A stretch of DNA of 64,000 nt, from the NCBI GenBank assembly GCA_902496185.1, contig CABUZX010000004.1, positions 20,001-84,000 on the forward strand, in the 5' to 3' direction. A program made the position numbers and the translations under genes. This document shows, piece after piece, positions 1-8,483 of the stretch (position 1 is the stretch's first letter; each line of letters starts with the position of its first letter). The notes below the pieces were generated by a model that was not told the origin of the DNA, searched no databases, and worked only from the letters and a program-made list of their open reading frames with translations. The stretch is from an uncultured Subdoligranulum sp. (GTDB taxonomy: Bacteria; Bacillota; Clostridia; Christensenellales; CAG-314).

Positions 1-396
1 ATCAAAACGAGGAGTTGACTGTCGCCCGTCGTAAGCCAAACGAGTTTGCAATTCTTCCACGCAGGAACAATATTTTCCGTTGATTAAGCCCGTATCCGAG
101 CATTTGTCGCAAAAGAAACTGACGGACAAATATTCGCGCGTTTTGCCAAGTTTTGCCAAAACCGAATCCGTAACTTGTCGTGCGGTTTTTAATTTCCGCA
201 AAAAAACGGCGAGATCTTTTTTAAAAAATTTTGCCTTTTCCAGCTCTACTTCGGCTTCCCTTTCAGCAAAATACGCCTCGTTAAACTCTTTATTCTTACA
301 CAAATCGTCTATTCTATCGTTTAAATTAGCAATAGCGTCCTGACGACGTTTTTTCAAAACCGCAAGGGCTTTGTTTTTCAATTCGTAAGCGTTCAT
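1..396 (-). CDS. DnaC/DnaI-like helicase loader, N-terminal part (cut by window edge)
   Basis: Reading the minus strand from an ATG at 396 gives an open frame of 132 codons that runs off the left edge. It begins MNAYELKNKALAVLKKRRQD, continues as a charged helical stretch, and then shows a zinc-type cysteine cluster of the form CxxCxDTG...CxC (CDKCSDTGLINGKYCSC). That layout is typical of the N-terminus of Firmicute DnaC/DnaI replicative helicase loaders; the AAA+ ATPase part would lie outside the window. The start codon overlaps the stop of the upstream dnaD-like gene (ATGA) and has a strong AGGAGG site inside that gene, so the two are translationally coupled. Adjacency to DnaD supports a primosome role. 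Identification rests on the N-terminal third only. Confidence 0.75.
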   Translation of the reverse strand, partial: MNAYELKNKALAVLKKRRQDAIANLNDRIDDLCKNKEFNEAYFAEREAEVELEKAKFFKKDLAVFLRKLKTARQVTDSVLAKLGKTREYLSVSFFCDKCSDTGLINGKYCSCVEELQTRLAYDGRQSTPRFD

Positions 397-1850
397 CAGT
401 CCTCCTTGAGGTCTTCAAACATTGCCGAAAGCTCTTCTGCCGAATACTCTCTATCGTTTGAATCCAAAAAAGTATTGCTCTTTTTAGCTACTCGTTGATT
501 TTGCTCCAAGTTTGCGCCGTTTTTATCCAAAAAGCTTTGCGCTTGCATTACGTCAAAGATGGAATTTTGCTTAAAATCCGCCAACGTTTTGTTGAGCGTT
601 GCCATTGGATTAAACGAACCGTAACACTTTTCTGCCGAAAAGCGAATAAGGTCAAAGGGTAATCCCCACCCCGTCCACAACTTAAAATTTTTGCGGTCGG
701 TAGCGCAAACGCTTCTGTTTAGCCCCAAAGTATCTAAAATTTCCGCAATTTGTCCGTCGGCAAGCAAGACGTCGTCCACGTATTGAACTATTGCCTGTCG
801 GCTTAAACAACCTTTTGATGCAAGCTGACGCAATTTTACGTTCATACCCTCCAAGGTCTGAATACGACAACGAAAACAAAACATTGCAAGCATTTTTAAC
901 GTTTCCGCCGAAAAACCCAAAGCCAACCACGGCGCAACGTAAGTTTCAATTTCCTGCGTGACGTCGGCGTAATACAGTCCCAACGCCCTGTTAATTTCTA
1001 CCGCAAGTTGCTTGTTTTGCTCCTTGACGCAAGTATAATCGTCAATTTCCTTTACGGAAAACAATCTCAATTTGTAAAACTCCGTGAGCATTTTGTCAAG
1101 ACGCGCCATACCGCCCTGCTTTTTGCAACGCCTTGCCACGTCGGCAATAACCTCACCGTCAAAACCGTACTCTTCCGTCCACTTTTGGTACAAACGCCTG
1201 TCGTCTATGTCAATTTTGCGTTTTGCTCCAAGCAAGGACAAAATTTCCGCAAGTTGGTCGTTATAGAAGTTTTGAGTAGATATTTTTTCCTTGATTTTAT
1301 CGGCGTTTTTGATACCTGCTTTGTCCCAATCACGGGCAATTTTTAAGATATAGGCGTATCCAATGTCGTTACCCTTGACGTCAACGCAGTACTTTGCAAT
1401 CTCTACCAAACCGTCCGGCTCAAAAAAGGTGTTTTCCAAAAAAGTATAGTACTCGTTAAACTCGTTGACGGTAATCATCCTACCGTTTAACACCTTTTGC
1501 ATTTTTTTGTTAAAGTCCTTGTACTTTGCCGTCGATACTTTTTTTGCAATATTGCGACTGCCTGCGCCTATGTATTCCACTCGCAAAGGATTTGTACTTG
1601 CAATATTTACAAGCCCAAACTCTTCCCAATAGGTAAAAGCGTCCAATATGTCCGACTCTGTCACCGACAAGGCTATACGCATTTGATCAACGTTATTGAT
1701 TTCTTCACTTTTGCCGGCAAGACACAAGCCGTAAATATAAACCTTTAGCGCAAAGGCAGGAGCAGAGGGCAACCAATCTTTGATAAAACCGTTGTCAACG
1801 TGCGTAAAGCCGTTACTGTCCCTTTCCGTTGACAAAACGCAAAACGCCAT
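396..1850 (-). CDS. DnaD-domain primosome protein with about four DnaB2-like repeats
   Basis: A 484-residue protein of the DnaD/DnaB primosome family, which helps open the replication origin and load helicase. The frame is open to 2012, but the ATG at 1850 is chosen because GGAGG lies 7 bases upstream and a good promoter lies before it. Residues 1-110 resemble the winged-helix DnaD N-domain (SDILDAFTYWEEFGLV). The rest reads as about four tandem helical repeats of some 75 residues, near 115-190, 200-275, 285-360 and 368-443, each with a pattern like (E)ILxxLG...W...GF..E.I..A...C. Family members usually carry one or two such modules. It is followed by the helicase loader with an ATGA overlap. 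The family call is firm; the repeat count is by eye. Confidence 0.82.
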   Translation of the reverse strand: MAFCVLSTERDSNGFTHVDNGFIKDWLPSAPAFALKVYIYGLCLAGKSEEINNVDQMRIALSVTESDILDAFTYWEEFGLVNIASTNPLRVEYIGAGSRNIAKKVSTAKYKDFNKKMQKVLNGRMITVNEFNEYYTFLENTFFEPDGLVEIAKYCVDVKGNDIGYAYILKIARDWDKAGIKNADKIKEKISTQNFYNDQLAEILSLLGAKRKIDIDDRRLYQKWTEEYGFDGEVIADVARRCKKQGGMARLDKMLTEFYKLRLFSVKEIDDYTCVKEQNKQLAVEINRALGLYYADVTQEIETYVAPWLALGFSAETLKMLAMFCFRCRIQTLEGMNVKLRQLASKGCLSRQAIVQYVDDVLLADGQIAEILDTLGLNRSVCATDRKNFKLWTGWGLPFDLIRFSAEKCYGSFNPMATLNKTLADFKQNSIFDVMQAQSFLDKNGANLEQNQRVAKKSNTFLDSNDREYSAEELSAMFEDLKED

Positions 1851-1887
1851 ACTTTTACCTCCTTTGAGCAAATATTTATAGGGGTTT

Positions 1888-1916
1888 ATTTTAGCATACT
1901 TCTTTATCTTTTTCAA
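1888..1916 (-). promoter_or_regulatory. Sigma-A type promoter of the dnaD-like operon
   Basis: Minus strand: -35 TTGAAA (1911-1916), 17-base spacer, -10 TAAAAT (1888-1893) preceded by an extended TGC. Transcription should begin about 30 bases upstream of the chosen DnaD start, which also argues against the longer frame reaching 2012. Confidence 0.7.
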
Positions 1917-2070
1917 CACTTTGACTGCAAAAAATGAAATTTGCAACTTTAATTCACAATTCAAACACCGCCAAAATGCTCTCCTACAAAAAAAGAAAAC
2001 ACCCAAAATCACAAAAAATGTTTTGCGCTAAAACGCAAAAACCGTTGTTTAAATTATTTAATTTGACAGT

Positions 2071-2631
2071 TTAACTAAAAAAAACCGTGGTCGGTTCGTA
2101 TTCTTTTGCGGTGAGTTGCTCCTGCTTTGCCTTTTTTTCCACAAAAATACCAATAAGCTCAAAGACTGCAAGCACAACAAAAATCAACCCAATAACAATT
2201 GCCGTTTGCGGAGTCGTAAAGGGGATTATTACCCAAGAAACAAGATACACCATCCCCACAAGAAAGAAAATAGTTGTAACCCGCACAATCACCGATACCA
2301 TAAAAATCCTACTATCAACACTACGCAAGCACCCGCTTTTGTTTTTGGCGTATGATCTCAACAAAATTATACCAAAAATTATTTTATACAATGCCGAAAA
2401 CGCAAGACAAATAAAAGAAATTTGACTTAAAAACATCAAACCAAGCCAACTCAAAACAAAAGCAAGAATTGAGTTTGTTGGTACGGAAATATTTGTCCCA
2501 TCAAAGAAGCTCCCTGTTTTTAAATAAATATAAAAAGCAATTATTGGCACAAGAAACAAAACACAGCCAACAATATTGACAATGCCTGCTTTTTTGGTTT
2601 TGTTTAAATCAAAAATGGAATTTTCTTGCAT
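2071..2631 (-). CDS. Hypothetical membrane protein
   Basis: A 186-residue protein with a short polar N-terminus followed by four or five hydrophobic segments (around IVNIVGCVLFLVPIIAFYIY, ILAFVLSWLGLMFLSQISFI, then MVSVIVRVTTIFFLVGMVYL and IVIGLIFVVLAVFELIGIFV) and a short charged tail. I do not recognise a family and see no catalytic motif. The frame is open 21 bases further up, but the ATG at 2631 has GGAG 5 bases away and is preferred. It is a single-gene unit with its own promoter and is not obviously linked to either neighbour. Confidence 0.6.
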   Translation of the reverse strand: MQENSIFDLNKTKKAGIVNIVGCVLFLVPIIAFYIYLKTGSFFDGTNISVPTNSILAFVLSWLGLMFLSQISFICLAFSALYKIIFGIILLRSYAKNKSGCLRSVDSRIFMVSVIVRVTTIFFLVGMVYLVSWVIIPFTTPQTAIVIGLIFVVLAVFELIGIFVEKKAKQEQLTAKEYEPTTVFFS

Positions 2632-2685
2632 AAAAACTCCTTTGTTTATCATTTTGCAAGCTTGAGATTTTTATTCTTTAAATCT

Positions 2686-2713
2686 ATTATATCGTATTTT
2701 TTGCTTTTTGCAA
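2686..2713 (-). promoter_or_regulatory. Promoter of the hypothetical membrane protein
   Basis: Minus strand: -35 TTGCAA (2708-2713), 16-base spacer, -10 TATAAT (2686-2691). Confidence 0.65.
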
Positions 2714-2772
2714 CAAACGCCCATTATTCCTGCGACAACCCAAAATAAAGCTTAAATTTTTTAATAATGTTT

Positions 2773-2878
2773 GAGATACTTCGCTTGCGCCCAGTATGAC
2801 AAATAAAATTTTGCTCAATATGACTACCCCTATTGTCATTTTGAAACGTACAAAGACGAGCCTACGAAAAATCTCTAC
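2773..2878. repeat. Dispersed imperfect palindromic repeat, copy A
   Basis: The left arm (2773-2800) matches the GAGATACTTCGC...CAGTATGAC sequence seen again at 21.6 and 63.8 kb. The right arm (2834-2878) begins TGTCATTTTGA and ends CGAAAAATCTCTAC, which is roughly the reverse complement of the left arm with an insertion in the middle. It is followed directly by a hairpin terminator, as in the other copies. It resembles short non-coding intergenic repeats known from many bacterial genomes. Confidence 0.75.
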
Positions 2879-2884
2879 TAAAAC

Positions 2885-2917
2885 AAAAAGTACCTAAAGG
2901 TACTTTCTGTTTTTTTA
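2885..2917. terminator. Bidirectional hairpin terminator after the transketolase genes
   Basis: The stem AAAGTACC/GGTACTTT has a TAAA loop with T-runs on both sides. It lies just past the stop of the transketolase C-subunit. The stem is a variant of the GCACC/GGTGC stem used by four other terminators in the window. Confidence 0.75.
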
Positions 2918-2932
2918 TTTTAGTAAAGATTC

Positions 2933-3853
2933 TTAAAAAAGTTTTTTTGCTTTTGCAACGATATCGGCAACTGTCAAGCCGTAATACTCTTTGAGTTCTT
3001 CCAACTTGCCAACAACGCCGATTTTATCTTCTATCGCCACGTATTGCATAGGCGTTGGCAACTTTTGAGCAAGCAATTCGCTAACTGCGCTGTACAAACC
3101 GCCGTACTTGTTGTGATTTTCCACCGTCAAGACTTTGCCCGTCTTTTTAGCGGACGCCAAAACGGCTTGTTCATCCAACGGTTTAATAGTATGGATATTG
3201 ATAATTTCCGCATCAATACCTTCCTTGGCGAGTTGTTCACCTGCTTTGATTACGTCCACCGTAGACAAACCCGTAACAAAAATGCTCAAATCCTTACCGT
3301 CCTTAATTTTGTCGGCTTTAAACAAATCAAACTTGTAGTCGGGTTGTGTAAACACGTCGGGAGTATCCTTGCGGAACAATCTGATATAAACCGGTCCTTT
3401 GTGCTCCACTATTTGCTCGAGAGCTTGTTGCATTTGAATTGCGTCAACCGGTTCAAAAATAACCATATCGGGAATAGCTCTTAATGCAGAAACGTCTTCA
3501 AAAGACATGTGCGTACCGCCGTTAAGTTGCGCAGAAATACCAGGATCAGAACCTACGATTTTTACGTTTTGACCTGCGTATGCAACGGAAACGGCAATCT
3601 GATCAAAAGCGCGTCTTGCAACAAAGGGCGCAAAGGAAGAAACAAACGGAATATATCCGTAAGCTGACAAACCTGCCGCAACGCTCACCATATTGCACTC
3701 TGCTATTCCGCAGTCAATGGCCCTCTCGGGAAAAACTTTGCGCAAATTAAAAGTTCCGCCGGCTTTTGCAAGGTCTGCGTCAAGCATAACTATTTTTGGA
3801 TTTTTTTCCATCAAAGATTGCAATGTATTTGCAAAGGCTTTTCTTACTTCCAT
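2933..3853 (-). CDS. Transketolase, C-terminal subunit (split enzyme)
   Basis: This 306-residue protein supplies the pyrimidine-binding and C-terminal domains of a two-polypeptide transketolase, which moves two-carbon ketol units between sugar phosphates in the non-oxidative pentose phosphate pathway. Recognisable features are the N-terminal DADLAKAGGT, the catalytic-glutamate segment DCGIAECNMVSVAAGLSAYG (E in GIAEC activates thiamine diphosphate), and the C-terminal TVENHNKYGGLYSAV region. GGAGGG lies upstream of the ATG, and only three bases separate it from the stop of the N-subunit gene, so the two are made together. Split transketolases of about 270 plus 310 residues are common in Clostridia and other anaerobes. 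Confidence 0.93.
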   Translation of the reverse strand: MEVRKAFANTLQSLMEKNPKIVMLDADLAKAGGTFNLRKVFPERAIDCGIAECNMVSVAAGLSAYGYIPFVSSFAPFVARRAFDQIAVSVAYAGQNVKIVGSDPGISAQLNGGTHMSFEDVSALRAIPDMVIFEPVDAIQMQQALEQIVEHKGPVYIRLFRKDTPDVFTQPDYKFDLFKADKIKDGKDLSIFVTGLSTVDVIKAGEQLAKEGIDAEIINIHTIKPLDEQAVLASAKKTGKVLTVENHNKYGGLYSAVSELLAQKLPTPMQYVAIEDKIGVVGKLEELKEYYGLTVADIVAKAKKLF

Positions 3854-3856
3854 GAC

Positions 3857-4663
3857 TTAACCCTCCAATTCCTTCAAGGATTTTTCCAACTGTTCGGCGC
3901 TGACGTTGCAACTGTGGCAATCAGGGCCCATATCTTCAAACATCTTTACGCCGTGACCTTTAATAGTGTCCAAAACAATACAGGTGGGTTTACCAACAAC
4001 CTTTTTTGCTTGACATAAAGCGTCGTCTATTTGTTGCTCGTCGTGACCGTTTACTTCAAACACTTCGTACCCAAAGGCGCGCCATTTGTCAGCCACGCTT
4101 TCGACGTTGCAAACGTCCTTTGTAAGTCCGTCTATCTGCATTTTGTTGTTGTCAACAAGCACCGTAAAGTTGTCCAACTTTTTGTGAGACGCCAACATTG
4201 CCGCCTCCCAAACTTGACCTTCCTGCATTTCGCCGTCGCCGACTATCGCATAAATACGCGCGTCGTCCTTAGAAATTTTGCTACCCAAAGCAAGACCTAC
4301 GCCACAGCTAATACCCTGTCCGAGACTGCCCGCAGTCATATCTACGCCGGGAGTCAAACGGCTGTTGCAGTGACTTGGAAGTTTAGTGCCCAGTCTATTA
4401 AGGGTGTTAAGCAAATCTTTGTCAAAAAAACCGAAGGACGCCAACGTTGCGTACAAAGCAGGACCTGCGTGACCTTTTGACAGCACTAATCTGTCTCGAC
4501 CTTGTTTGTTGGGGTTTTGGGGGTCAATACGCATGTGCTTTGAATACAATACGGACAGCGTTTCCGCAATAGACATACATCCGCCGACGTGACCAACGCC
4601 GATACTTGCAATACATTGCATAGTCAGACGACGGATTTCTCTGGTTCTTTCCTTCAAATCCAT
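3857..4663 (-). CDS. Transketolase, N-terminal subunit (split enzyme)
   Basis: This 268-residue protein is the thiamine-diphosphate-binding half of the split transketolase. Visible motifs are GHVGGCMSIAE near the start, RLVLSKGHAGPALY (substrate and cofactor histidines), GSLGQGISCGVG, and the Mg-TPP motif GDGEMQEGQ...NNKMQIDG. AAGGAG precedes the ATG. It has its own promoter and is separated from icd upstream by a hairpin, so it forms a two-gene unit with the C-subunit. The likely role is pentose phosphate interconversion for nucleotide and aromatic precursor supply. Confidence 0.93.
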   Translation of the reverse strand: MDLKERTREIRRLTMQCIASIGVGHVGGCMSIAETLSVLYSKHMRIDPQNPNKQGRDRLVLSKGHAGPALYATLASFGFFDKDLLNTLNRLGTKLPSHCNSRLTPGVDMTAGSLGQGISCGVGLALGSKISKDDARIYAIVGDGEMQEGQVWEAAMLASHKKLDNFTVLVDNNKMQIDGLTKDVCNVESVADKWRAFGYEVFEVNGHDEQQIDDALCQAKKVVGKPTCIVLDTIKGHGVKMFEDMGPDCHSCNVSAEQLEKSLKELEG

Positions 4664-4711
4664 AAAAACTCTCCTTTTTTTGGCATTCGCCCTTGTATTT
4701 TTTACGTAATA

Positions 4712-4740
4712 AGTGTATCACAATCCTAAAATAAAAGCAA
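4712..4740 (-). promoter_or_regulatory. Promoter of the transketolase pair
   Basis: Minus strand: -35 TTGCTT (4735-4740), 17-base spacer, -10 TACACT (4712-4717) preceded by TGA, giving an extended -10. Confidence 0.6.
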
Positions 4741-4874
4741 TGCAAAACTAAAAATTATTATTTTTATTTTACCCTGTCAAAACGCAAGGCAAAATTTATT
4801 ACAACTTTTAATCAAATACAAACAGAGCAAAACAAAAGAAAATTCTTCTTTTATCTTGCCCTATTTATTTTTTA

Positions 4875-4905
4875 ACCGACCTTGCCGAGTTTGGGCAAGG
4901 TCGGT
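4875..4905 (-). terminator. Hairpin terminator after icd
   Basis: A perfect 12-bp stem (ACCGACCTTGCC/GGCAAGGTCGGT) with a 7-base loop. On the minus strand it is followed by TTAAAAAATAAAT. It closes the citrate operon and separates it from the transketolase promoter. Confidence 0.75.
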
Positions 4906-4933
4906 CTATTAAGCGTTAAATTATGTATATTAA

Positions 4934-6151
4934 TTAGTTGTTCAAAAGTGTTTCAAGACGTTGACGGATAGCAACCAAAAATTCCTTAGAGTTGACAGCC
5001 TTTGCGGGCTTGCCTTTTTCTACCAAACCGACAAGGTCTTTTGTCATAATACCGTCGTTAAGAGTATCAATGCAGGCTTTTTCCAACAATTGAGCATAAC
5101 GAACCAATTCAGGTAGGTTATCCATTTCGCCACGCTTTGCAAAAGCTCCGCTCCACGCAAAAATCGTTGCCATCGGGTTTGTAGAAGTTTCTTCACCTTC
5201 GAGATACTTGTAATAGTGACGCGTAACCGTGCCGTGAGCAGCTTCGTACTCGTATTTACCGTCCGGGCTTACCAAAACGGAAGTCATCATTGCAAGACTA
5301 CCAAAAGCCGTACTTACCATATCGCTCATTACGTCGCCGTCGTAGTTTTTGCATGCCCAAATGAAACCGCCCTTACTACGTACAACTCTTGCAACTGCGT
5401 CGTCAATCAAGGTATAAAAATATTCGATACCGAGCTTGTCAAACTCTTCCTTATAGTATTTGTCAAAAATTTCTTGGAAGATTTGTTTAAATGCACCGTC
5501 ATACTTTTTGCTGATAGTGTCTTTCGTGCTAAACCAAAGGTCTTGCTTGAGAGAAATAGCGTATTTAAAGCAACTGTGAGCAAAACTTTCGATACTCGTA
5601 TCTTTGTTGTGTTGTCCTTGGAAAACACCCGGACAATCGAGCTTTGCAACAACAACTTCTTCCTTTTCGCCGTTTACGCCTTCAAACACGAGCTTTGCCG
5701 TGCCTGCTTCGTGAGTGCGGATTTCTACTCCCTTGTATACGTCGCCGTATGCGTGACGAGCAATGGTTATCGGTTGCTCCCAATTTTTAACGACGGGCTT
5801 AATGCTGTCGATAACAATGGGCGTGCGGAATACAGTACCGTCAAGAATACTTCTGATTGTGCCGTTGGGGCTCTTCCACATTTCCTTAAGGTTGTATTCG
5901 CTCATACGTTGAACGTTTGGCGTGATGGTTGCGCATTTTACCGCTACGCCGTACTTTTTGTTTGCGTTTGCCGCGTCGATTGTAACTTGGTCGTTTGTTT
6001 CGTCACGGTGAACCAAACCCAAATCGTAATATTCGGATTTAAGGTCAACAAAGGGCAAAATCAATTCGTCTTTTATCATTTGCCACAAAATTCTGGTCAT
6101 CTCGTCGCCGTCCATCTCTACGAGCGGGGTGGTCATTTTAATCTTTTCCAT
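4934..6151 (-). CDS. icd: NADP-dependent isocitrate dehydrogenase
   Basis: A 405-residue enzyme converting isocitrate to 2-oxoglutarate and CO2 with NADPH formation. The N-terminus [18 protein letters not shown], the substrate loop ([16 protein letters not shown]), YDGDVMSD (metal-binding aspartates) and [13 protein letters not shown] (NADP-recognising RH) place it in the homodimeric, eukaryote-like NADP-IDH subfamily rather than the E. coli type. Length is normal for that subfamily. A GGAG site precedes the ATG. It lies 28 bases after the aconitase-family gene and ends the citrate operon, so it can supply 2-oxoglutarate for glutamate synthesis. Confidence 0.95.
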   Translation of the reverse strand: MEKIKMTTPLVEMDGDEMTRILWQMIKDELILPFVDLKSEYYDLGLVHRDETNDQVTIDAANANKKYGVAVKCATITPNVQRMSEYNLKEMWKSPNGTIRSILDGTVFRTPIVIDSIKPVVKNWEQPITIARHAYGDVYKGVEIRTHEAGTAKLVFEGVNGEKEEVVVAKLDCPGVFQGQHNKDTSIESFAHSCFKYAISLKQDLWFSTKDTISKKYDGAFKQIFQEIFDKYYKEEFDKLGIEYFYTLIDDAVARVVRSKGGFIWACKNYDGDVMSDMVSTAFGSLAMMTSVLVSPDGKYEYEAAHGTVTRHYYKYLEGEETSTNPMATIFAWSGAFAKRGEMDNLPELVRYAQLLEKACIDTLNDGIMTKDLVGLVEKGKPAKAVNSKEFLVAIRQRLETLLNN

Positions 6152-6179
6152 GGTTTACTCCTTAAAAAAAGTTATATTT

Positions 6180-8432
6180 TTATTTTTTATTGAGGGAAGC
6201 GTAGTAATTCATCAAGCAACCTTCCAACAAAATTGTTTTTTCCGTATCGGTCAAGCCCTTAACGTGAAGCATAATATCTTTTGCCGTGTTTCCGCTGATA
6301 AGTTTTGCAGGAATATTTTCCTTACCTTGGGCAATAGCCGTTTTAATATCGGGTACAAACACAAAGTCACCGACTTCGCCGACAAACTCCGCGTCCTTAT
6401 CCAACGTAAATGGTACGATACCCCAGTTGATACAGTTGCTACGATAGCGTTTTGTTGCGTATTCGTAACAAATATTTGCATCGCCACCCAAAACCTTTTG
6501 ACAACTTGCAGCTTGCTCTCTCGCGCTACCGTCACCGGGGCGGTTTGCAAATACGCAACTGCCAAAGCTTGTATTCTTTGCAAGGTCTTGCGCGTTTCCA
6601 ACAACAGACAAAGCCTTTACAAGCTTTTCGTCAACGTTGCCTTGACGTCTTGCAAGGTCGATTTGCTTGATTTTTTTGCTACGACCGACGTATTCAGGCA
6701 CTCTACGAGACAAAGCAAATTCGCTAAGCTTCAACGGATTGCTACGGTAACTACTTGTTTCTCCCGACGGAATAAGCTCGTCCGTAGTGGTAACGGGGTC
6801 ACGAATAACTGCAGCCAACTCTACCAACATATTGTCTTGCATTTGATACATTTTGGGCCAGTCGGTAATGTTTGGTCCGAGTCTCAACGCTTCCGTCGGA
6901 ATGGGTTTTTTGTAACCTTTGTAAAGACGCTTTTTGTAAACGTCTCCGTCAAATTCGTAAGCAGGTACGGTCTCGTCGTAATCCATTGCGCTTGCAGGCG
7001 TCAATACGCCACCGTTTGCTGCCGTTGCCGCAATACTGCGTGCGTCCATCAAAGCTACGCCACTGATTTGACCGTCCTTTGGTTTGCTACCTTCTCTATT
7101 GGGGAAGTTACGCGTGGTGTGTCTAATTGACAAACCGTTGTTACCGGGTACGTCGCCTGCGCCAAAGCAAGGACCGCAAAACGCCGTTTTGATAATAGCG
7201 CCTGCGCTCAACAAATCAGCAATAGAACCGTTTTTAGTCAATGCAATATTTACGGGCATACTTGCAGGATAAACTGACAAAGCAAAATATCCGTTGCCGG
7301 TAGAACCGTTTTTAAGAATATTGCCTGCAAGACAAACATTTTCGTAAGAACCGCCCGCGCAACCTGCAATAATTCCTTGGTCAACCATAATCTTGCCGTC
7401 GACGAATTTTTCTTGCAAATTAAGCGAAACCTTTCCGCCGAATTGTTCTTGCGTGGATTTTTCCACCTCTGCAAAAATATCTTTGGGATTTTTGACGAGT
7501 TCCGTTATAGGATAAGCGTTGCTCGGGTGATACGGCAAAGCAATCATACATTGAGCCTTGCTCAAATCAATCTTAATTACGCTGTCGTAATAGGCAACTT
7601 TGTCGGGAGAAACTTGTTTGTAATCGTTTGCCTTTCCGTGGATTGCGTAATATTCCTTAACTTTGTCGTCCGTCTCCCAAATAGACGACAAGCAGGTTGT
7701 TTCCGTCGTCATAACGTCTACGCCGTTACGAAAGTCAACGCTGAGATTTTTGATACCGGGGCCAACAAACTCCAACACTTTGTTGTTGACAAAACCGTTT
7801 GCAAACACTTCCTTTACGAGTGAAACGGCAATATCGTGAGGACCTACGCCGTGAGGTACTTCGCCCTCTACCCAAACCAACACTACGTCGGGTTGCGGTA
7901 CGTCGTAAGTATTGTTCAACAACTGCTTAACAAGTTCCGGACCGCCTTCGCCAATACCCATAGTGCCCAACGCGCCGTAACGAGTATGAGAGTCGCTACC
8001 CAAAATCATACCACCGCATTTAACCATTGCTTCTCTTGCAAATTGGTGAATAACCGCTTGGTTTACGGGGACGTAAATTCCACCGTACTTTTTTGCTGCA
8101 GACAAACCAAAAATATGGTCGTCTTCGTTAATCGTACCGCCTACCGCGCACAGACTGTTGTGGCAGTTGGTCATTGCGTATGGCAATGGAAACTCTTTGA
8201 GTCCGCTTGCGCGCGCCGTTTGAATAATACCTACGTAGGTAATGTCGTGTGAAACCAACGCGTCAAACTTGATTTTGAGTTTGCCTTGTTCTGTACCGAC
8301 GTTGTGCGCGTTAAGAATTTGATACGCCATCGTGCCTTGACGGGCTTGTTGTTTGTCGGGCATATTGGGGGTATTTGACTCCACCAATTTTCCGTCAACA
8401 AGATATGCGCCTTCGCTGAAAAGTGTAATCAT
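6180..8432 (-). CDS. Aconitase-family hydratase (YbhJ-like)
   Basis: A 750-residue iron-sulfur hydro-lyase expected to interconvert citrate and isocitrate. All three [4Fe-4S] cysteines can be placed: C358 in AGCAGGSYEN, and C419 and C422 in FCGPCFGAGD. Other active-site segments are LGSDSHTRYGALG (146-158), RHTTRNFPNREG (437-448) and the swivel-domain GDGSAREQAA. The overall look is closer to the YbhJ-type hydratase group than to AcnA or AcnB, so exact substrate is inferred from context. That context is strong: it sits between citrate lyase genes and icd. The start has AAAGGAG upstream. Confidence 0.85.
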   Translation of the reverse strand: MITLFSEGAYLVDGKLVESNTPNMPDKQQARQGTMAYQILNAHNVGTEQGKLKIKFDALVSHDITYVGIIQTARASGLKEFPLPYAMTNCHNSLCAVGGTINEDDHIFGLSAAKKYGGIYVPVNQAVIHQFAREAMVKCGGMILGSDSHTRYGALGTMGIGEGGPELVKQLLNNTYDVPQPDVVLVWVEGEVPHGVGPHDIAVSLVKEVFANGFVNNKVLEFVGPGIKNLSVDFRNGVDVMTTETTCLSSIWETDDKVKEYYAIHGKANDYKQVSPDKVAYYDSVIKIDLSKAQCMIALPYHPSNAYPITELVKNPKDIFAEVEKSTQEQFGGKVSLNLQEKFVDGKIMVDQGIIAGCAGGSYENVCLAGNILKNGSTGNGYFALSVYPASMPVNIALTKNGSIADLLSAGAIIKTAFCGPCFGAGDVPGNNGLSIRHTTRNFPNREGSKPKDGQISGVALMDARSIAATAANGGVLTPASAMDYDETVPAYEFDGDVYKKRLYKGYKKPIPTEALRLGPNITDWPKMYQMQDNMLVELAAVIRDPVTTTDELIPSGETSSYRSNPLKLSEFALSRRVPEYVGRSKKIKQIDLARRQGNVDEKLVKALSVVGNAQDLAKNTSFGSCVFANRPGDGSAREQAASCQKVLGGDANICYEYATKRYRSNCINWGIVPFTLDKDAEFVGEVGDFVFVPDIKTAIAQGKENIPAKLISGNTAKDIMLHVKGLTDTEKTILLEGCLMNYYASLNKK

Positions 8433-8483
8433 TTGTTTAACTCCTTTTTTTGGGGATAAGTTATCGCCTTTTTATTTTTTGTT

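Noticed and set aside
5216..8252. Several long plus-strand open frames opposite icd and the aconitase gene
   Set aside because: They are mirror frames of strongly coding minus-strand genes; no ribosome binding sites, no recognisable domains, Cys/Phe/Val-rich composition.
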